A DNA stretch of 38,270 nt from Microbacteriaceae bacterium PS02343 (GTDB lineage: Bacteria > Actinomycetota > Actinomycetes > Actinomycetales > Microbacteriaceae): positions 1 to 38,270 of the forward strand of contig JASCOA010000021.1 of NCBI GenBank assembly GCA_029959365.1. Direction: 5' to 3'. The notes beneath the pieces were generated by a model. That model did no database searches and had not been told where the DNA came from. It was given only the letters and a program-made list of their open reading frames with translations. Shown in pieces: positions 1 to 7,568 of the stretch. The position numbers and the translations under genes are program-made. Numbering within the stretch: position 1 is the first letter of the stretch; each line of letters starts with the position of its first letter.

Positions 1-20
1 GGGCGCGGTCGCCCGCGCCC
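1..20 (-). terminator. GC-rich hairpin after the SDR gene
   Basis: A perfect 8-bp stem (bases 1-8 GGGCGCGG with 13-20 CCGCGCCC) and a 4-base loop lie 23 bases beyond the stop codon of the minus-strand SDR gene. There is no T-run, which is common for terminator hairpins in high-GC actinobacteria. The function is inferred from position only. Confidence 0.5.
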
Positions 21-43
21 CTCCGTCATCTCGATGCCGCCGC

Positions 44-1066
44 TCAGCGTCGGCGCAGCAGCCCGACCGCGAGCGCCGCGGCGCCCGTTCCGAGTGCGGC
101 GCCCGCGCCGGCGACGAGCCGGCGGTTGCGGATGCCCCAGAGCTGCACCGAGTCCTCCTTCGCGCGATCGCTGAAGGCGCCGCGCGCGCCCTGGTCGCCG
201 GGCGAAGGCGCATAGAGGTTGTCCGGCAGTCGCGGGCCGTTCTTGTCCGGTGCGAACTGGCCGTCCCAGGCGGCCTTCGACAGGTACCAGTCCATGAACC
301 GCGGCAGGAACTTGTTGCCGAGCACGGTCATGACGGTCGGCTCGCCCACCCAGGTGCGACGGCGCGGGGTGTTCGCCACGGCGACGACCGCGCGCGCTCC
401 CGCTTCGGGTTCGAAGATCGTGGGCACGGGCTGCGGGTGCGCATCGAGCTTCGACTTCACCCAGCTGAACTGGATCGTGTTGAGCGCCGGCATGTCGACC
501 ATCGACACGGCGACGGCGCTGCCCTCGTGGGTCAGCTCGGCCACGACCGACTCGGTGAAGCCCTTGATCGCGTGCTTGGCGCCGCAGTAGCCCGACTGCA
601 GCGGGATGCCGCGGTGCGCGAGCGCCGAGCCGATCTGGATGACGTGGCCGCGGTCGCGCGGCACCATGCGCGAGAGCGCGGCGCGGGTGCCGTTGACGAC
701 GCCGAAGTAGGTGACGTCGGTGGCGCGCCGGAAGTCGTCAGGATCGGTGTCGAGGAAGGTGCCGAAGACGCCGGCCATGGCGTTGTTGACCCAGAGGTCG
801 ATCGGCCCGAGCTCGTCCTCGATCCGGTCGGCTGCGGCCTCGACGGCCGCGCCGTCGGCGACGTCGGCGGCGATGGCGAGCCCGCGGCGTCCGCTCGCCT
901 CGATCTCGACGAGCGTGCCGGCGAGGCCGTCGGCGCCGCGGGCGAGGACGGCGACGTCCCAGCCGTCGGCGGTCAGCGCGCGGACGGTGGCGCGGCCGAG
1001 ACCGGCGGTGCCGCCCGTCACGACGGCGATGCGGGCGGGTGCGGTCTGCGGGTCGGATGAAGTCAT
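44..1066 (-). CDS. SDR family NAD(P)-dependent oxidoreductase with C-terminal membrane anchor
   Basis: A 340-residue classical short-chain dehydrogenase. The cofactor motif TGGTAGLG is at residues 17-24, followed by an NNAMAG motif near 105 and the active-site YCGAK with Tyr160 and Lys164. The fold ends around residue 250. A tail of about 90 residues follows, closing with a glycine/alanine-rich hydrophobic segment and three arginines, so the protein probably sits on the inner face of the membrane. The ATG at 1066 is chosen over a GTG at 1084 because GGAGA lies 9 bases upstream of it. The gene follows the serine hydrolase on the same strand after 63 bases containing a hairpin, so it may have its own promoter. 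The substrate cannot be read from sequence. Confidence 0.9.
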   Translation of the reverse strand: MTSSDPQTAPARIAVVTGGTAGLGRATVRALTADGWDVAVLARGADGLAGTLVEIEASGRRGLAIAADVADGAAVEAAADRIEDELGPIDLWVNNAMAGVFGTFLDTDPDDFRRATDVTYFGVVNGTRAALSRMVPRDRGHVIQIGSALAHRGIPLQSGYCGAKHAIKGFTESVVAELTHEGSAVAVSMVDMPALNTIQFSWVKSKLDAHPQPVPTIFEPEAGARAVVAVANTPRRRTWVGEPTVMTVLGNKFLPRFMDWYLSKAAWDGQFAPDKNGPRLPDNLYAPSPGDQGARGAFSDRAKEDSVQLWGIRNRRLVAGAGAALGTGAAALAVGLLRRR

Positions 1067-1107
1067 GCCGTGCAGTCTCCGCACCCGCGCTCCGTGCCGG
1101 CGCGGTG

Positions 1108-1126
1108 CGGGCTGGGCGCCAGCCCG
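1108..1126 (-). terminator. Hairpin between serine hydrolase and SDR genes
   Basis: A perfect 8-bp stem CGGGCTGG/CCAGCCCG with a 3-base loop starts 4 bases after the stop codon of the serine hydrolase. It lacks a T-run. It probably terminates or attenuates transcription before the SDR gene. Confidence 0.5.
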
Positions 1127-1129
1127 GTG

Positions 1130-2494
1130 CTAGGCGACCGTCACGCGCAGGGTCTGCACCCGCGCATCCGCCTGCGGCGTCAGCTCGATGACGACCTTGA
1201 GCGAGCCGGTGACGCCGCTGAGGCGCCATTCGAGGTGCGAGGGCGCCACCGAGCGCTCGGCGAAGGCGGGCGCCTCGCGCAGGCCGCCGATCGCGGCGAC
1301 CGCGCGCTCGATCTGCGCGCGGCGCCGGTCGAGCGGCTCGTCCATGGCGACGTTCATGGCGAGCAGCGACTCGGCGTCCGCATCGGACCACGAGCGGATG
1401 AGGCCGGTCACCGTCGCCTGCGCCGCCCGCGTCGCCGGCCACAGCTCGGCGAGGCGGTCGCGGCGGGGCAGCCCGTCGAGCAGCGCGACCAGGGCGGCGT
1501 CCGCCGGCTCGGCGACGTTCGCGTAGGTGCCGTTCGCGAAGGCGACGACGCCGACGCCCTGCTCGGCCGACCAGCGCATCCGGGCGCTGAAACCGGGGTA
1601 GCCGCCCGAGTGCGCGACCAGCGGGCCGTGCTCGGGGTGCACGTCGAGGGCGAGCCCGTAGCCGTAGCCGCGCACGCCGTCGAAGCGGTGGATCTGCTGC
1701 AGCTCGCGCCGGCTCGCCGCCGAGAGCGGCCCGCCGATCGCCGGCAGCTGCGGGTCGAAGGCGCTCGCGAGCCAACCGGCCCAGTGCGCCAGGTCCTCGA
1801 CCGTGCTGAACAGGCCGCCGATCGCCGAGAAGGCGCCGGGCCCGCTGAACGGCAGCTCCTGCCACGCGCCGTCGCGCGCGTGCAGGCCGGGCGCGACGCC
1901 GCCGGGAGCGTCGACGTCGCTGTCCCAGGCGGTGTGCACCAGGCCGAGCGGATCGAGGAAGCGGCGGCGGATCACACTGCGGAACGGCGCCCCCGCGGCC
2001 TCCTGCACGACCCGCCCGAGCAGCGCGTAGCCGAGGTTGGAGTAGGCGAAGGCGGTGCCCGGCACGGTGTCGAAGCCGAGCCCGGCGGTCACGAGGGCGT
2101 CGAGCTCGTCGTCGGTGATCGACTCCTGGCGGTCGCCCCAGGGGTTGTCGGTGGCGAGGCCGCCCGACATGGTCAGCAGCTGCGCGACGGTCGGCGGCGT
2201 CGAGGTCGCCGTCGGCAGGGGCACGGCGGCGAACGCCGGCACCCAGCGCGTGATCGGGTCGTCGAGCGCGAGCGCTCCCTCGTCGCGCAGCGCGAGCACC
2301 GCGGCGGCGGTGAAGCTCTTGGTGCACGAGGCGATGCGGTAGGCGCGGCTGCGCCCGTCGCCGCCGGCGTGCACGAGGCCGCCCCGGTCGAAGACGCCCC
2401 ATGCGGCGCCGGGCGCGCGGCCCGTGGCGAGGTAGTCCGAGAAACGGGCGTCGAGGTCGGTCAGGAGCGCTGCGGGGATCGTCACCCTCCCCAT
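1130..2494 (-). CDS. Serine hydrolase of the class C beta-lactamase / DD-peptidase fold
   Basis: A 454-residue member of the beta-lactamase-like serine hydrolase family. The three active-site elements are visible: SCTK with nucleophile Ser56 and Lys59, YSN at residues 151-153, and HSG at 295-297. A C-terminal domain of about 100 residues (from about 350) resembles the extra domain found in many actinobacterial homologues. No signal peptide is seen, so a cytoplasmic esterase or peptidase role is more likely than antibiotic resistance. The ATG at 2494 is given as the start. A GTG at 2485 is also possible, because a CAGAAT hexamer lies 7 bases before it. The gene is divergent from metG with only 47 bases between starts, so the promoters must overlap. 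Confidence 0.88.
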   Translation of the reverse strand: MGRVTIPAALLTDLDARFSDYLATGRAPGAAWGVFDRGGLVHAGGDGRSRAYRIASCTKSFTAAAVLALRDEGALALDDPITRWVPAFAAVPLPTATSTPPTVAQLLTMSGGLATDNPWGDRQESITDDELDALVTAGLGFDTVPGTAFAYSNLGYALLGRVVQEAAGAPFRSVIRRRFLDPLGLVHTAWDSDVDAPGGVAPGLHARDGAWQELPFSGPGAFSAIGGLFSTVEDLAHWAGWLASAFDPQLPAIGGPLSAASRRELQQIHRFDGVRGYGYGLALDVHPEHGPLVAHSGGYPGFSARMRWSAEQGVGVVAFANGTYANVAEPADAALVALLDGLPRRDRLAELWPATRAAQATVTGLIRSWSDADAESLLAMNVAMDEPLDRRRAQIERAVAAIGGLREAPAFAERSVAPSHLEWRLSGVTGSLKVVIELTPQADARVQTLRVTVA

Positions 2495-2527
2495 TCTGGC
2501 GCGCGGAGGCGCACCCTCCTGCGCCCG

Positions 2528-2533
2528 TAGGAT
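2528..2533 (+). promoter_or_regulatory. -10-like TAGGAT, probable leaderless promoter of metG
   Basis: TAGGAT ends 8 bases before the metG ATG. If transcription begins at or next to A2542 the mRNA has no leader. The GGGGAG between them is too close to the ATG to be a normal ribosome site. Inference from spacing. Confidence 0.5.
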
Positions 2534-2541
2534 GGGGAGTT

Positions 2542-4125
2542 ATGGCCGCGGGCGACTCGTTCTACATCACCACCCCCATCTTCTACGTCAACGACGTCCC
2601 CCACATCGGGCACGCGTACACGGAGGTGGCGGCCGACGTGCTCGCGCGCTGGCACCGGCAGTCGGGCGACGACACCTGGCTGCTAACGGGCACCGACGAG
2701 CACGGCCAGAAGATCCTGCGCACCGCGGTGGCGAACGAGACCACGCCGAAGGCCTGGGCGACCAAGCTCGTCGAGGAGGCGTGGCTGCCGCTGCTCGAGA
2801 CCATCGACATCGCCAACGACGACTTCATCCGCACCACCGAGGAGCGGCACGAGGTCAACGTGCAGAAGTTCCTGCAGCACCTCTACGACGAGGGGCACAT
2901 CTACGCCGGCGAGTACGAGGGCTTCTACTGCGTCGGCTGCGAGGAGTACAAGCAGCCGAGCGACCTCGTCGACGGCACGGGCGCCTTCGAGAACCAGAAG
3001 GTCTGCGCCATCCACTCCAAGCCGGTGGAGCTGCTGCAGGAGAAGAACTACTTCTTCCGCATGAGCGCCTTCCAGGAGCGGCTGCTCGACCTCTACGAGT
3101 CGCGCCCCGACTTCATCCAGCCCGAGAGCGTGCGCAACGAGATCGTGTCGTTCGTGCGCCGCGGTCTCGAGGACCTCTCGATCTCGCGCTCGACCTTCGA
3201 CTGGGGCGTCAAGGTGCCCTGGGACGACGACCACGTCGTCTACGTCTGGTTCGACGCGCTGCTCAACTACGTCACCGCCGCCGGCTACGGCCAGGACGAG
3301 GAGCAGCTCGCCCGCCGCTGGCCTGCCGTGCACCTCGTCGGCAAGGACATCGCCCGCTTCCACGCGGTCATCTGGCCCGCCATGCTCATGGCCGCCGGCC
3401 TCGAGGTGCCCAAGCACGTCTTCGGCCACGGCTGGCTGCTCGTCGGCGGCGAGAAGATGTCGAAGTCGAAGCTCACCGGCATCGCGCCGCAGGACATCAC
3501 CGACACCTTCGGCTCGGATGCGTTCCGCTACTACTTCCTGCGCGCCATCAACTTCGGCCAGGACGGCTCCTTCAGCTGGGAGGACCTCTCGGCCCGGTAC
3601 CAGTCCGAGCTCGCCAACGGCTTCGGCAACCTCGCCTCGCGCGTCATCGCGATGCTCGCCAAGTACTTCGACGGCGCCGTGCCGGCGGCGGGCGCGGAGA
3701 CGGATGCGGAGGCGCGCATCCGCTCGACCGTCGAGGCCGCCGTCGCGAACGCCGAGGCCGCGATCGCGCGCTTCGCGATCCACGAGGCCATCGCCGCGGT
3801 CTGGACGATCGTCGACGAGCTGAACGGCTACATCACGGAGCAGCAGCCCTGGGTGCTCGCCAAGGACGAGGCCACCCGCGAGCGCCTCGCGACCGTGCTC
3901 AACACCACCGCCGAGGGCCTGCGCGCGCTCGCGGTGCTGCTCTCGCCGGTGATCCCGAAGGCGGCGGCCAAGCTCTGGACCGCGCTCGGGGCCGAGCCCG
4001 TGCTCGGCGCGCTCGGCGCGCAGCCGCTCGGCGACGCTGCGCGCTGGGGCCAGCTGCCCGCGGGCACGCCGACGGTCGCGCTCGAGCCGCTGTTCCCGCG
4101 CATCGAGCAGGAAGCCACGGCGTGA
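2542..4125 (+). CDS. metG: Methionine--tRNA ligase
   Basis: A 527-residue class I aminoacyl-tRNA synthetase that charges tRNA-Met with methionine. The class signature HIGH is at residues 21-24 and KMSKS at 305-309. A single zinc-knuckle-like pair is visible as Cys130/Cys133 and Cys155/His158. The anticodon-binding helical domain fills the C-terminal third; there is no C-terminal tRNA-binding EMAP domain, in line with the short bacterial MetG form. The ATG start is set by homology (the SFYITTPIFY strand begins directly after it). metG heads a run with tatD and rsmA. Its TGA overlaps a GTG that opens a tiny reading frame leading into tatD. Confidence 0.97.
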   Translation: MAAGDSFYITTPIFYVNDVPHIGHAYTEVAADVLARWHRQSGDDTWLLTGTDEHGQKILRTAVANETTPKAWATKLVEEAWLPLLETIDIANDDFIRTTEERHEVNVQKFLQHLYDEGHIYAGEYEGFYCVGCEEYKQPSDLVDGTGAFENQKVCAIHSKPVELLQEKNYFFRMSAFQERLLDLYESRPDFIQPESVRNEIVSFVRRGLEDLSISRSTFDWGVKVPWDDDHVVYVWFDALLNYVTAAGYGQDEEQLARRWPAVHLVGKDIARFHAVIWPAMLMAAGLEVPKHVFGHGWLLVGGEKMSKSKLTGIAPQDITDTFGSDAFRYYFLRAINFGQDGSFSWEDLSARYQSELANGFGNLASRVIAMLAKYFDGAVPAAGAETDAEARIRSTVEAAVANAEAAIARFAIHEAIAAVWTIVDELNGYITEQQPWVLAKDEATRERLATVLNTTAEGLRALAVLLSPVIPKAAAKLWTALGAEPVLGALGAQPLGDAARWGQLPAGTPTVALEPLFPRIEQEATA

Positions 4126-4157
4126 GCGGCCTCCGCCGCAAGGGCGGACGCGCGTGA
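4122..4157 (+). other. 11-codon bridging mini-ORF between metG and tatD
   Basis: GTG at 4122 overlaps the metG stop (GTGA). The frame reads 11 codons (MSGLRRKGGRA) and its TGA at 4155-4157 overlaps the GTG of tatD. It could carry ribosomes from metG to tatD by termination and re-initiation. Translation is not shown, and chance is possible. Confidence 0.25.
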
Positions 4158-5044
4158 CCGACCCCGTGCACGTTCGGCAGCGCAAGGAGGGGCCCGAGCC
4201 GGGCGCCTCGAAGCGGGCGTACCCGCCGCCGCCCGAGCCGCTGGCGGTGCCGGTCTACGACAACCACACGCACCTCGAGATCGCCGACGGCGACGAGCCG
4301 CTCGACTGGCGCGAGCAGCTCGACCGCGCCACCGCGGTCGGGGTCCGCGGCATCGTGCAGGTCGGCACCGACCTCGAGACCTCCCGCTGGTCGGCGGAGC
4401 GAGCGGATGAGGACCCCCGCATCCTCGCCGCCGTCGCCCTGCACCCGAACGAGACCCCGCGCTACGCCGCCGAGGGCGCCCTCGACGCCGCGCTCGAGGA
4501 GATCGACGCGCTCGCCGCCCGCGACCGCGTGCGCGCGGTGGGGGAGACCGGGCTCGACTACTTCCGCACCGAGGGCGACGGGCGGCGCGTGCAGATGCGG
4601 GCCTTCGAGGCGCACATCGCGATCGCGAAGCGGCACGGCATCGCGCTGCAGATCCACGACCGCGACGCTCACGACGACGTGGTCGCGACGCTCGAGCGGG
4701 TCGGCGCCCCGGAGCGCACCGTCTTCCACTGCTTCTCGGGCGACGCCGCGCTCGCGCGCCTGGCGGCCGAGCGCGGCTGGTACCTCTCCTTCGCCGGCAC
4801 GGTCACGTTCAAGAACGCGCCGAACCTGCGCGAGGCGCTCGAGGTGATCCCGCGCGAGCTCGTGCTGGTCGAGACGGATGCGCCCTACCTGACGCCCGCG
4901 CCGCTGCGCGGGCGGCCGAACGCGCCGTACCTGATCCCGCACACGCTGCGCTTCATGGCGGCGCATCTCGGCGCCGACGTCGACGAGCTCGCGGCCCGGG
5001 TCGCGACGAACACCGAAGCCGTCTACGGCGATTGGGGCATCTGA
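4154..5044 (+). CDS. tatD: TatD family metal-dependent hydrolase (DNase)
   Basis: A 296-residue TatD-type TIM-barrel hydrolase; family members are metal-dependent 3'-5' exonucleases involved in DNA repair and in degrading damaged DNA. His38 and His40 in DNHTHLE form the first metal ligands. Later motifs are GETGLDY, the FHCFSG segment and the ETDAPYLTP strand that carries the catalytic Asp. The first 30 residues are a basic, proline-rich extension ahead of the barrel, seen in many actinobacterial homologues. The start is GTG. The stop TGA overlaps the rsmA ATG by one base, so the two genes are probably translationally coupled. Confidence 0.93.
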   Translation: MTDPVHVRQRKEGPEPGASKRAYPPPPEPLAVPVYDNHTHLEIADGDEPLDWREQLDRATAVGVRGIVQVGTDLETSRWSAERADEDPRILAAVALHPNETPRYAAEGALDAALEEIDALAARDRVRAVGETGLDYFRTEGDGRRVQMRAFEAHIAIAKRHGIALQIHDRDAHDDVVATLERVGAPERTVFHCFSGDAALARLAAERGWYLSFAGTVTFKNAPNLREALEVIPRELVLVETDAPYLTPAPLRGRPNAPYLIPHTLRFMAAHLGADVDELAARVATNTEAVYGDWGI

Positions 5045-5880
5045 TGGGCGCACTCCTGGGACCCGCGGAGATCCGCGATCTCGCCGAGCTGCTCGACCTG
5101 CAGCCGACCAAGAAGCTCGGGCAGAACTTCCTGCTCGACGCCAACACGGTGCGCAAGATCGTGCGCGTCGCCGGCGTCACGGCCGACGAGCTGGTGCTCG
5201 AGGTCGGCCCGGGCCTCGGCTCGCTGACCCTCGGCATCCTCGAGACCGGCGCCGAGGTGCTGGCCGTCGAGATCGACCCGCGGCTCGCGCAGCAGCTGCC
5301 GCACACGGTCGCCGCCCTGCAGCCCGAGGCCCGCATCACCGTCATCAACGAGGACGCGCTCAAGGTGAGCGAGCTGCCCGGCGGCCCGACCTCGCTCGTC
5401 GCCAACCTGCCCTACAACGTCTCGGTGCCGGTGCTGCTGCACCTCATCGGCGGCTTCGACCACCTCGCCCGCGGCGTCGTGATGGTGCAGGCCGAGGTCG
5501 GTCAGCGCATCGCCGCGACCCCCGACTCGAAGATCTACGGCTCGCCCTCGGTGAAGGCCGCCTGGTACGGCCGCTGGTGGCTGGCCGGCACGATCAGCCG
5601 TCAGGTGTTCTGGCCGGTGCCGAACGTCGACAGCGTGCTGGTCGCCTTCGAGCGCGGCGACGCCCCGGGCACCGAGGAGGAGCGCGTGCGCACCTTCGCG
5701 CTCGTGGACGCGGCCTTCCAGCAGCGCCGCAAGATGCTGCGCCAGTCGCTCTCGGCGGTGCTCGGCAGCTCGGCCGCGGCCTCCGAGATCATCGAGCGGG
5801 CCGGCCTCGCGCCGACCGCTCGCGGCGAGGCGCTGTCGATGCCCGATTTCCTCGCGATCGCGCGGGCGTCGCTCGCCTGA
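5044..5880 (+). CDS. rsmA: 16S rRNA (adenine1518-N6/adenine1519-N6)-dimethyltransferase
   Basis: A 278-residue KsgA/RsmA methyltransferase that dimethylates two adjacent adenines in the 3' hairpin of 16S rRNA, using S-adenosylmethionine. Visible motifs are KKLGQNFL near residue 22, the SAM-binding VLEVGPGLGSLT, and the catalytic NLPYNV at 121-126. The FWPVPNVDSVLV strand and RRKMLRQSL helix of the C-terminal domain are also present. The ATG at 5044 is used because it overlaps the tatD stop (TGATG); an in-frame TTG 12 bases earlier is less likely. Many actinobacteria carry an rpf gene between tatD and rsmA; it is absent here. Confidence 0.96.
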   Translation: MGALLGPAEIRDLAELLDLQPTKKLGQNFLLDANTVRKIVRVAGVTADELVLEVGPGLGSLTLGILETGAEVLAVEIDPRLAQQLPHTVAALQPEARITVINEDALKVSELPGGPTSLVANLPYNVSVPVLLHLIGGFDHLARGVVMVQAEVGQRIAATPDSKIYGSPSVKAAWYGRWWLAGTISRQVFWPVPNVDSVLVAFERGDAPGTEEERVRTFALVDAAFQQRRKMLRQSLSAVLGSSAAASEIIERAGLAPTARGEALSMPDFLAIARASLA

Positions 5881-5904
5881 CCGGCGCATCCGCTCATGAC
5901 GATC

Positions 5905-5919
5905 GCGGGAACGACCCGC
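5905..5919 (+). terminator. Small hairpin after rsmA
   Basis: GCGGG and CCCGC pair across a 5-base loop, 24 bases past the rsmA stop and before the ispE -10 element. It is a short stem and weakly supported. Confidence 0.3.
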
Positions 5920-5933
5920 CCGTCGCGACCCGC

Positions 5934-5939
5934 TAGCGT
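5934..5939 (+). promoter_or_regulatory. -10-like TAGCGT, probable leaderless promoter of ispE
   Basis: TAGCGT is followed by 6 bases and then the ispE ATG, with no Shine-Dalgarno sequence. The spacing fits transcription starting at the ATG itself. The same hexamer stands before the DUF5107 gene. Confidence 0.5.
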
Positions 5940-5945
5940 GGCCTC

Positions 5946-6881
5946 ATGAGCAGCGCTCCGCAGCCCGCAGTGGTGCACGCCCGGGCCCCGGGCAAGATCA
6001 ACGTGGCGCTGCAGGTCGGCGCGCTGCAGGAGGATGGCTACCACGACGTCGCCGTCGCCTACCAGGCCGTCTCGCTCTACGAGGACGTGCGCGCGAGCCG
6101 CGCCGACGGCTTCACGGTCGCCTTCACCGGTTCGATCGACACGAGCGGCCTGCCGCTCGATGAGGCGAACCTCGCGATCCGGGCCGCCCGCATGCTCGCC
6201 GAGACCACCGGTTACCAGGGCGGCGTGCACCTCGAGATCGACAAGCACGTGCCCGTCGCCGGCGGCATGGGCGGCGGCTCGGCCGCCGCCGCCGCCACGC
6301 TGCTGGCCTGCGACACCCTCTGGGGAACGGGCCTCGGGCGCGAGAAGCTGCTGGCCCTCGCCGCGCGGCTCGGCGCCGACGTGCCCTTCGCGCTCACCGG
6401 CGGCACCGCGATCGGCACCGGCCGCGGCGACCAGCTGAGCCCGGCCCTGGCGAAGGGCGTCTTCCACTGGGTGCTCGTGCCGGCCGAGCGCGGGCTCTCG
6501 ACCCCAGAGGTCTACGCGGCGCTCGACGAGCACCGCGAGCGGCACAAGCAGGACATTTTCCCGGCCGTGCGCGCCCCCATGGTCGGCGCCGACGTGCTGC
6601 AGGCGCTGCGCGCGGGCGACCCGCACATGCTCGCCGACTCGCTCTCGAACGACCTGCAGGCGCCGGCGCTGCGGCTGCGGCCGAGCATCGCCGAGGTGCT
6701 CGAGACGGGCGAGGCGAGCGGTGCGCTCGCCGGCGTCGTCTCCGGTTCCGGGCCGACCACGGCCTTCCTGGTGTCGGATGCGGACGCCGCGCTCGAGCTG
6801 CACGTCGCGCTGAGCGCCTCCGGCTACACGACGCTGCGCGTCACCGGCCCGGTGCACGGCGCCCGCATCGTGCACGACTGA
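5946..6881 (+). CDS. ispE: 4-(cytidine 5'-diphospho)-2-C-methyl-D-erythritol kinase
   Basis: A 311-residue GHMP-family kinase that phosphorylates CDP-methylerythritol in the non-mevalonate (MEP) route to isoprenoids. The substrate-side motif APGKIN has Lys17. The glycine-rich ATP loop [12 protein letters not shown] begins at residue 103, the conserved Asp is at 145 (GADVPFAL), and the third GHMP motif reads VVSGSGPT. It appears to have its own promoter downstream of rsmA. Its stop codon lies in a 12-bp palindrome shared with the convergent TetR gene, only 4 bases away. Confidence 0.96.
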   Translation: MSSAPQPAVVHARAPGKINVALQVGALQEDGYHDVAVAYQAVSLYEDVRASRADGFTVAFTGSIDTSGLPLDEANLAIRAARMLAETTGYQGGVHLEIDKHVPVAGGMGGGSAAAAATLLACDTLWGTGLGREKLLALAARLGADVPFALTGGTAIGTGRGDQLSPALAKGVFHWVLVPAERGLSTPEVYAALDEHRERHKQDIFPAVRAPMVGADVLQALRAGDPHMLADSLSNDLQAPALRLRPSIAEVLETGEASGALAGVVSGSGPTTAFLVSDADAALELHVALSASGYTTLRVTGPVHGARIVHD

Positions 6882-6889
6882 GCGCTCAG
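6878..6889. terminator. 12-bp perfect palindrome spanning both convergent stop codons
   Basis: CTGAGCGCTCAG contains the ispE TGA (6879-6881) and the TetR stop (TCA, 6886-6888). It is a candidate compact bidirectional terminator. A self-complementary element with no loop of its own would need to open its central bases to fold. Confidence 0.35.
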
Positions 6890-7473
6890 CCCCGCAGGAT
6901 CCCCGTCGCGCTGCGGCGCAGCTCGGCGGCCATGTCGACCGCGTCGGCGTCGAGCAGCCACTGGGTCTGCAGGCCGTCCGCGAGGGCGATGAGGGCGACG
7001 GCCGCGCGCTCGGGGTCGACGCCGGCGCCGATGCGGCCGGCCGCCGCATCCGCTCGCAGGCCCCGCGCGAGGTGCGAGCGGATGCGCGCGTAGCGCTCCA
7101 GGAAGTAGCCGTGCGCCGGGTGGTCGGGCTCGCTCGCCTCGGCCGCGACCCGTGCGAACAGCTGGGCCAGCCCTCGCTCGGCGCGGTTGGCCTCGAGCAG
7201 CGCGACGAGCCGGTCGAGCACGGGCAGCGCGTCGTCGCGCTCCAGCAGTGCGGCGGCGCGCTCCTCGCGCTGGGCGAGCACGGCCAGCAGCAGCGCGTCC
7301 TTGGTGGCGAAGTGGTGCCGCAGCCCGGGGTAGCTGACCCCGGCGGCGAGGGCGATCTCGCGCAGCGAGGCGCCGTGGTAGCCGGCGCGGGCGAAGTAGC
7401 CAAAGGCCGCATCGAGGATCGCCTCGCGACGGAGCCGGCCGTTCTCGTAGCCGTCGGCGGTGCGACTCGCCAT
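6886..7473 (-). CDS. TetR family transcriptional regulator
   Basis: A 195-residue TetR-type repressor. The N-terminal helix-turn-helix spans about residues 30-65 (LREIALAAGVSYPGLRHHF), typical of the family. The rest is the helical ligand-binding domain, which is too variable to name a ligand. ATG at 7473 has a run of G five bases upstream; longer in-frame extensions run into the divergent promoter and are unlikely. It is divergent from the GH3 glycosidase with 95 bases between starts, so it most likely controls that gene and itself. Confidence 0.88.
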   Translation of the reverse strand: MASRTADGYENGRLRREAILDAAFGYFARAGYHGASLREIALAAGVSYPGLRHHFATKDALLLAVLAQREERAAALLERDDALPVLDRLVALLEANRAERGLAQLFARVAAEASEPDHPAHGYFLERYARIRSHLARGLRADAAAGRIGAGVDPERAAVALIALADGLQTQWLLDADAVDMAAELRRSATGILRG

Positions 7474-7513
7474 CGTGCCCCCATCCGCTCGTCCGTCTCG
7501 TCCGATCGAAAGC

Positions 7514-7549
7514 AACCCTAGTGGGTGGTATTGGGTTAGGATCGCGATC
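7514..7549. promoter_or_regulatory. Divergent TetR/GH3 promoter region with inverted repeats
   Basis: AACCC (7514-7518) and GGGTT (7533-7537) form an inverted repeat. The second arm abuts a -10-like TAGGAT (7537-7542). A perfect 10-bp palindrome GATCGCGATC (7540-7549) overlaps that hexamer. Either element could be the TetR operator, since a protein bound there would block the GH3 promoter. Inference from position. Confidence 0.4.
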
Positions 7550-7568
7550 GGATCGAAGGAGAACCCCC

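Noticed and set aside
1130-2494. Serine hydrolase as an antibiotic-resistance beta-lactamase
   Set aside because: The SxxK/YSN/HSG set is shared by esterases and peptidases of the fold, and no signal peptide is present. Nothing singles out a beta-lactamase.
5032-5043. TTG at 5032 as the rsmA start
   Set aside because: The ATG at 5044 overlaps the tatD stop in the usual TGATG coupling and begins at the conserved N-terminus.
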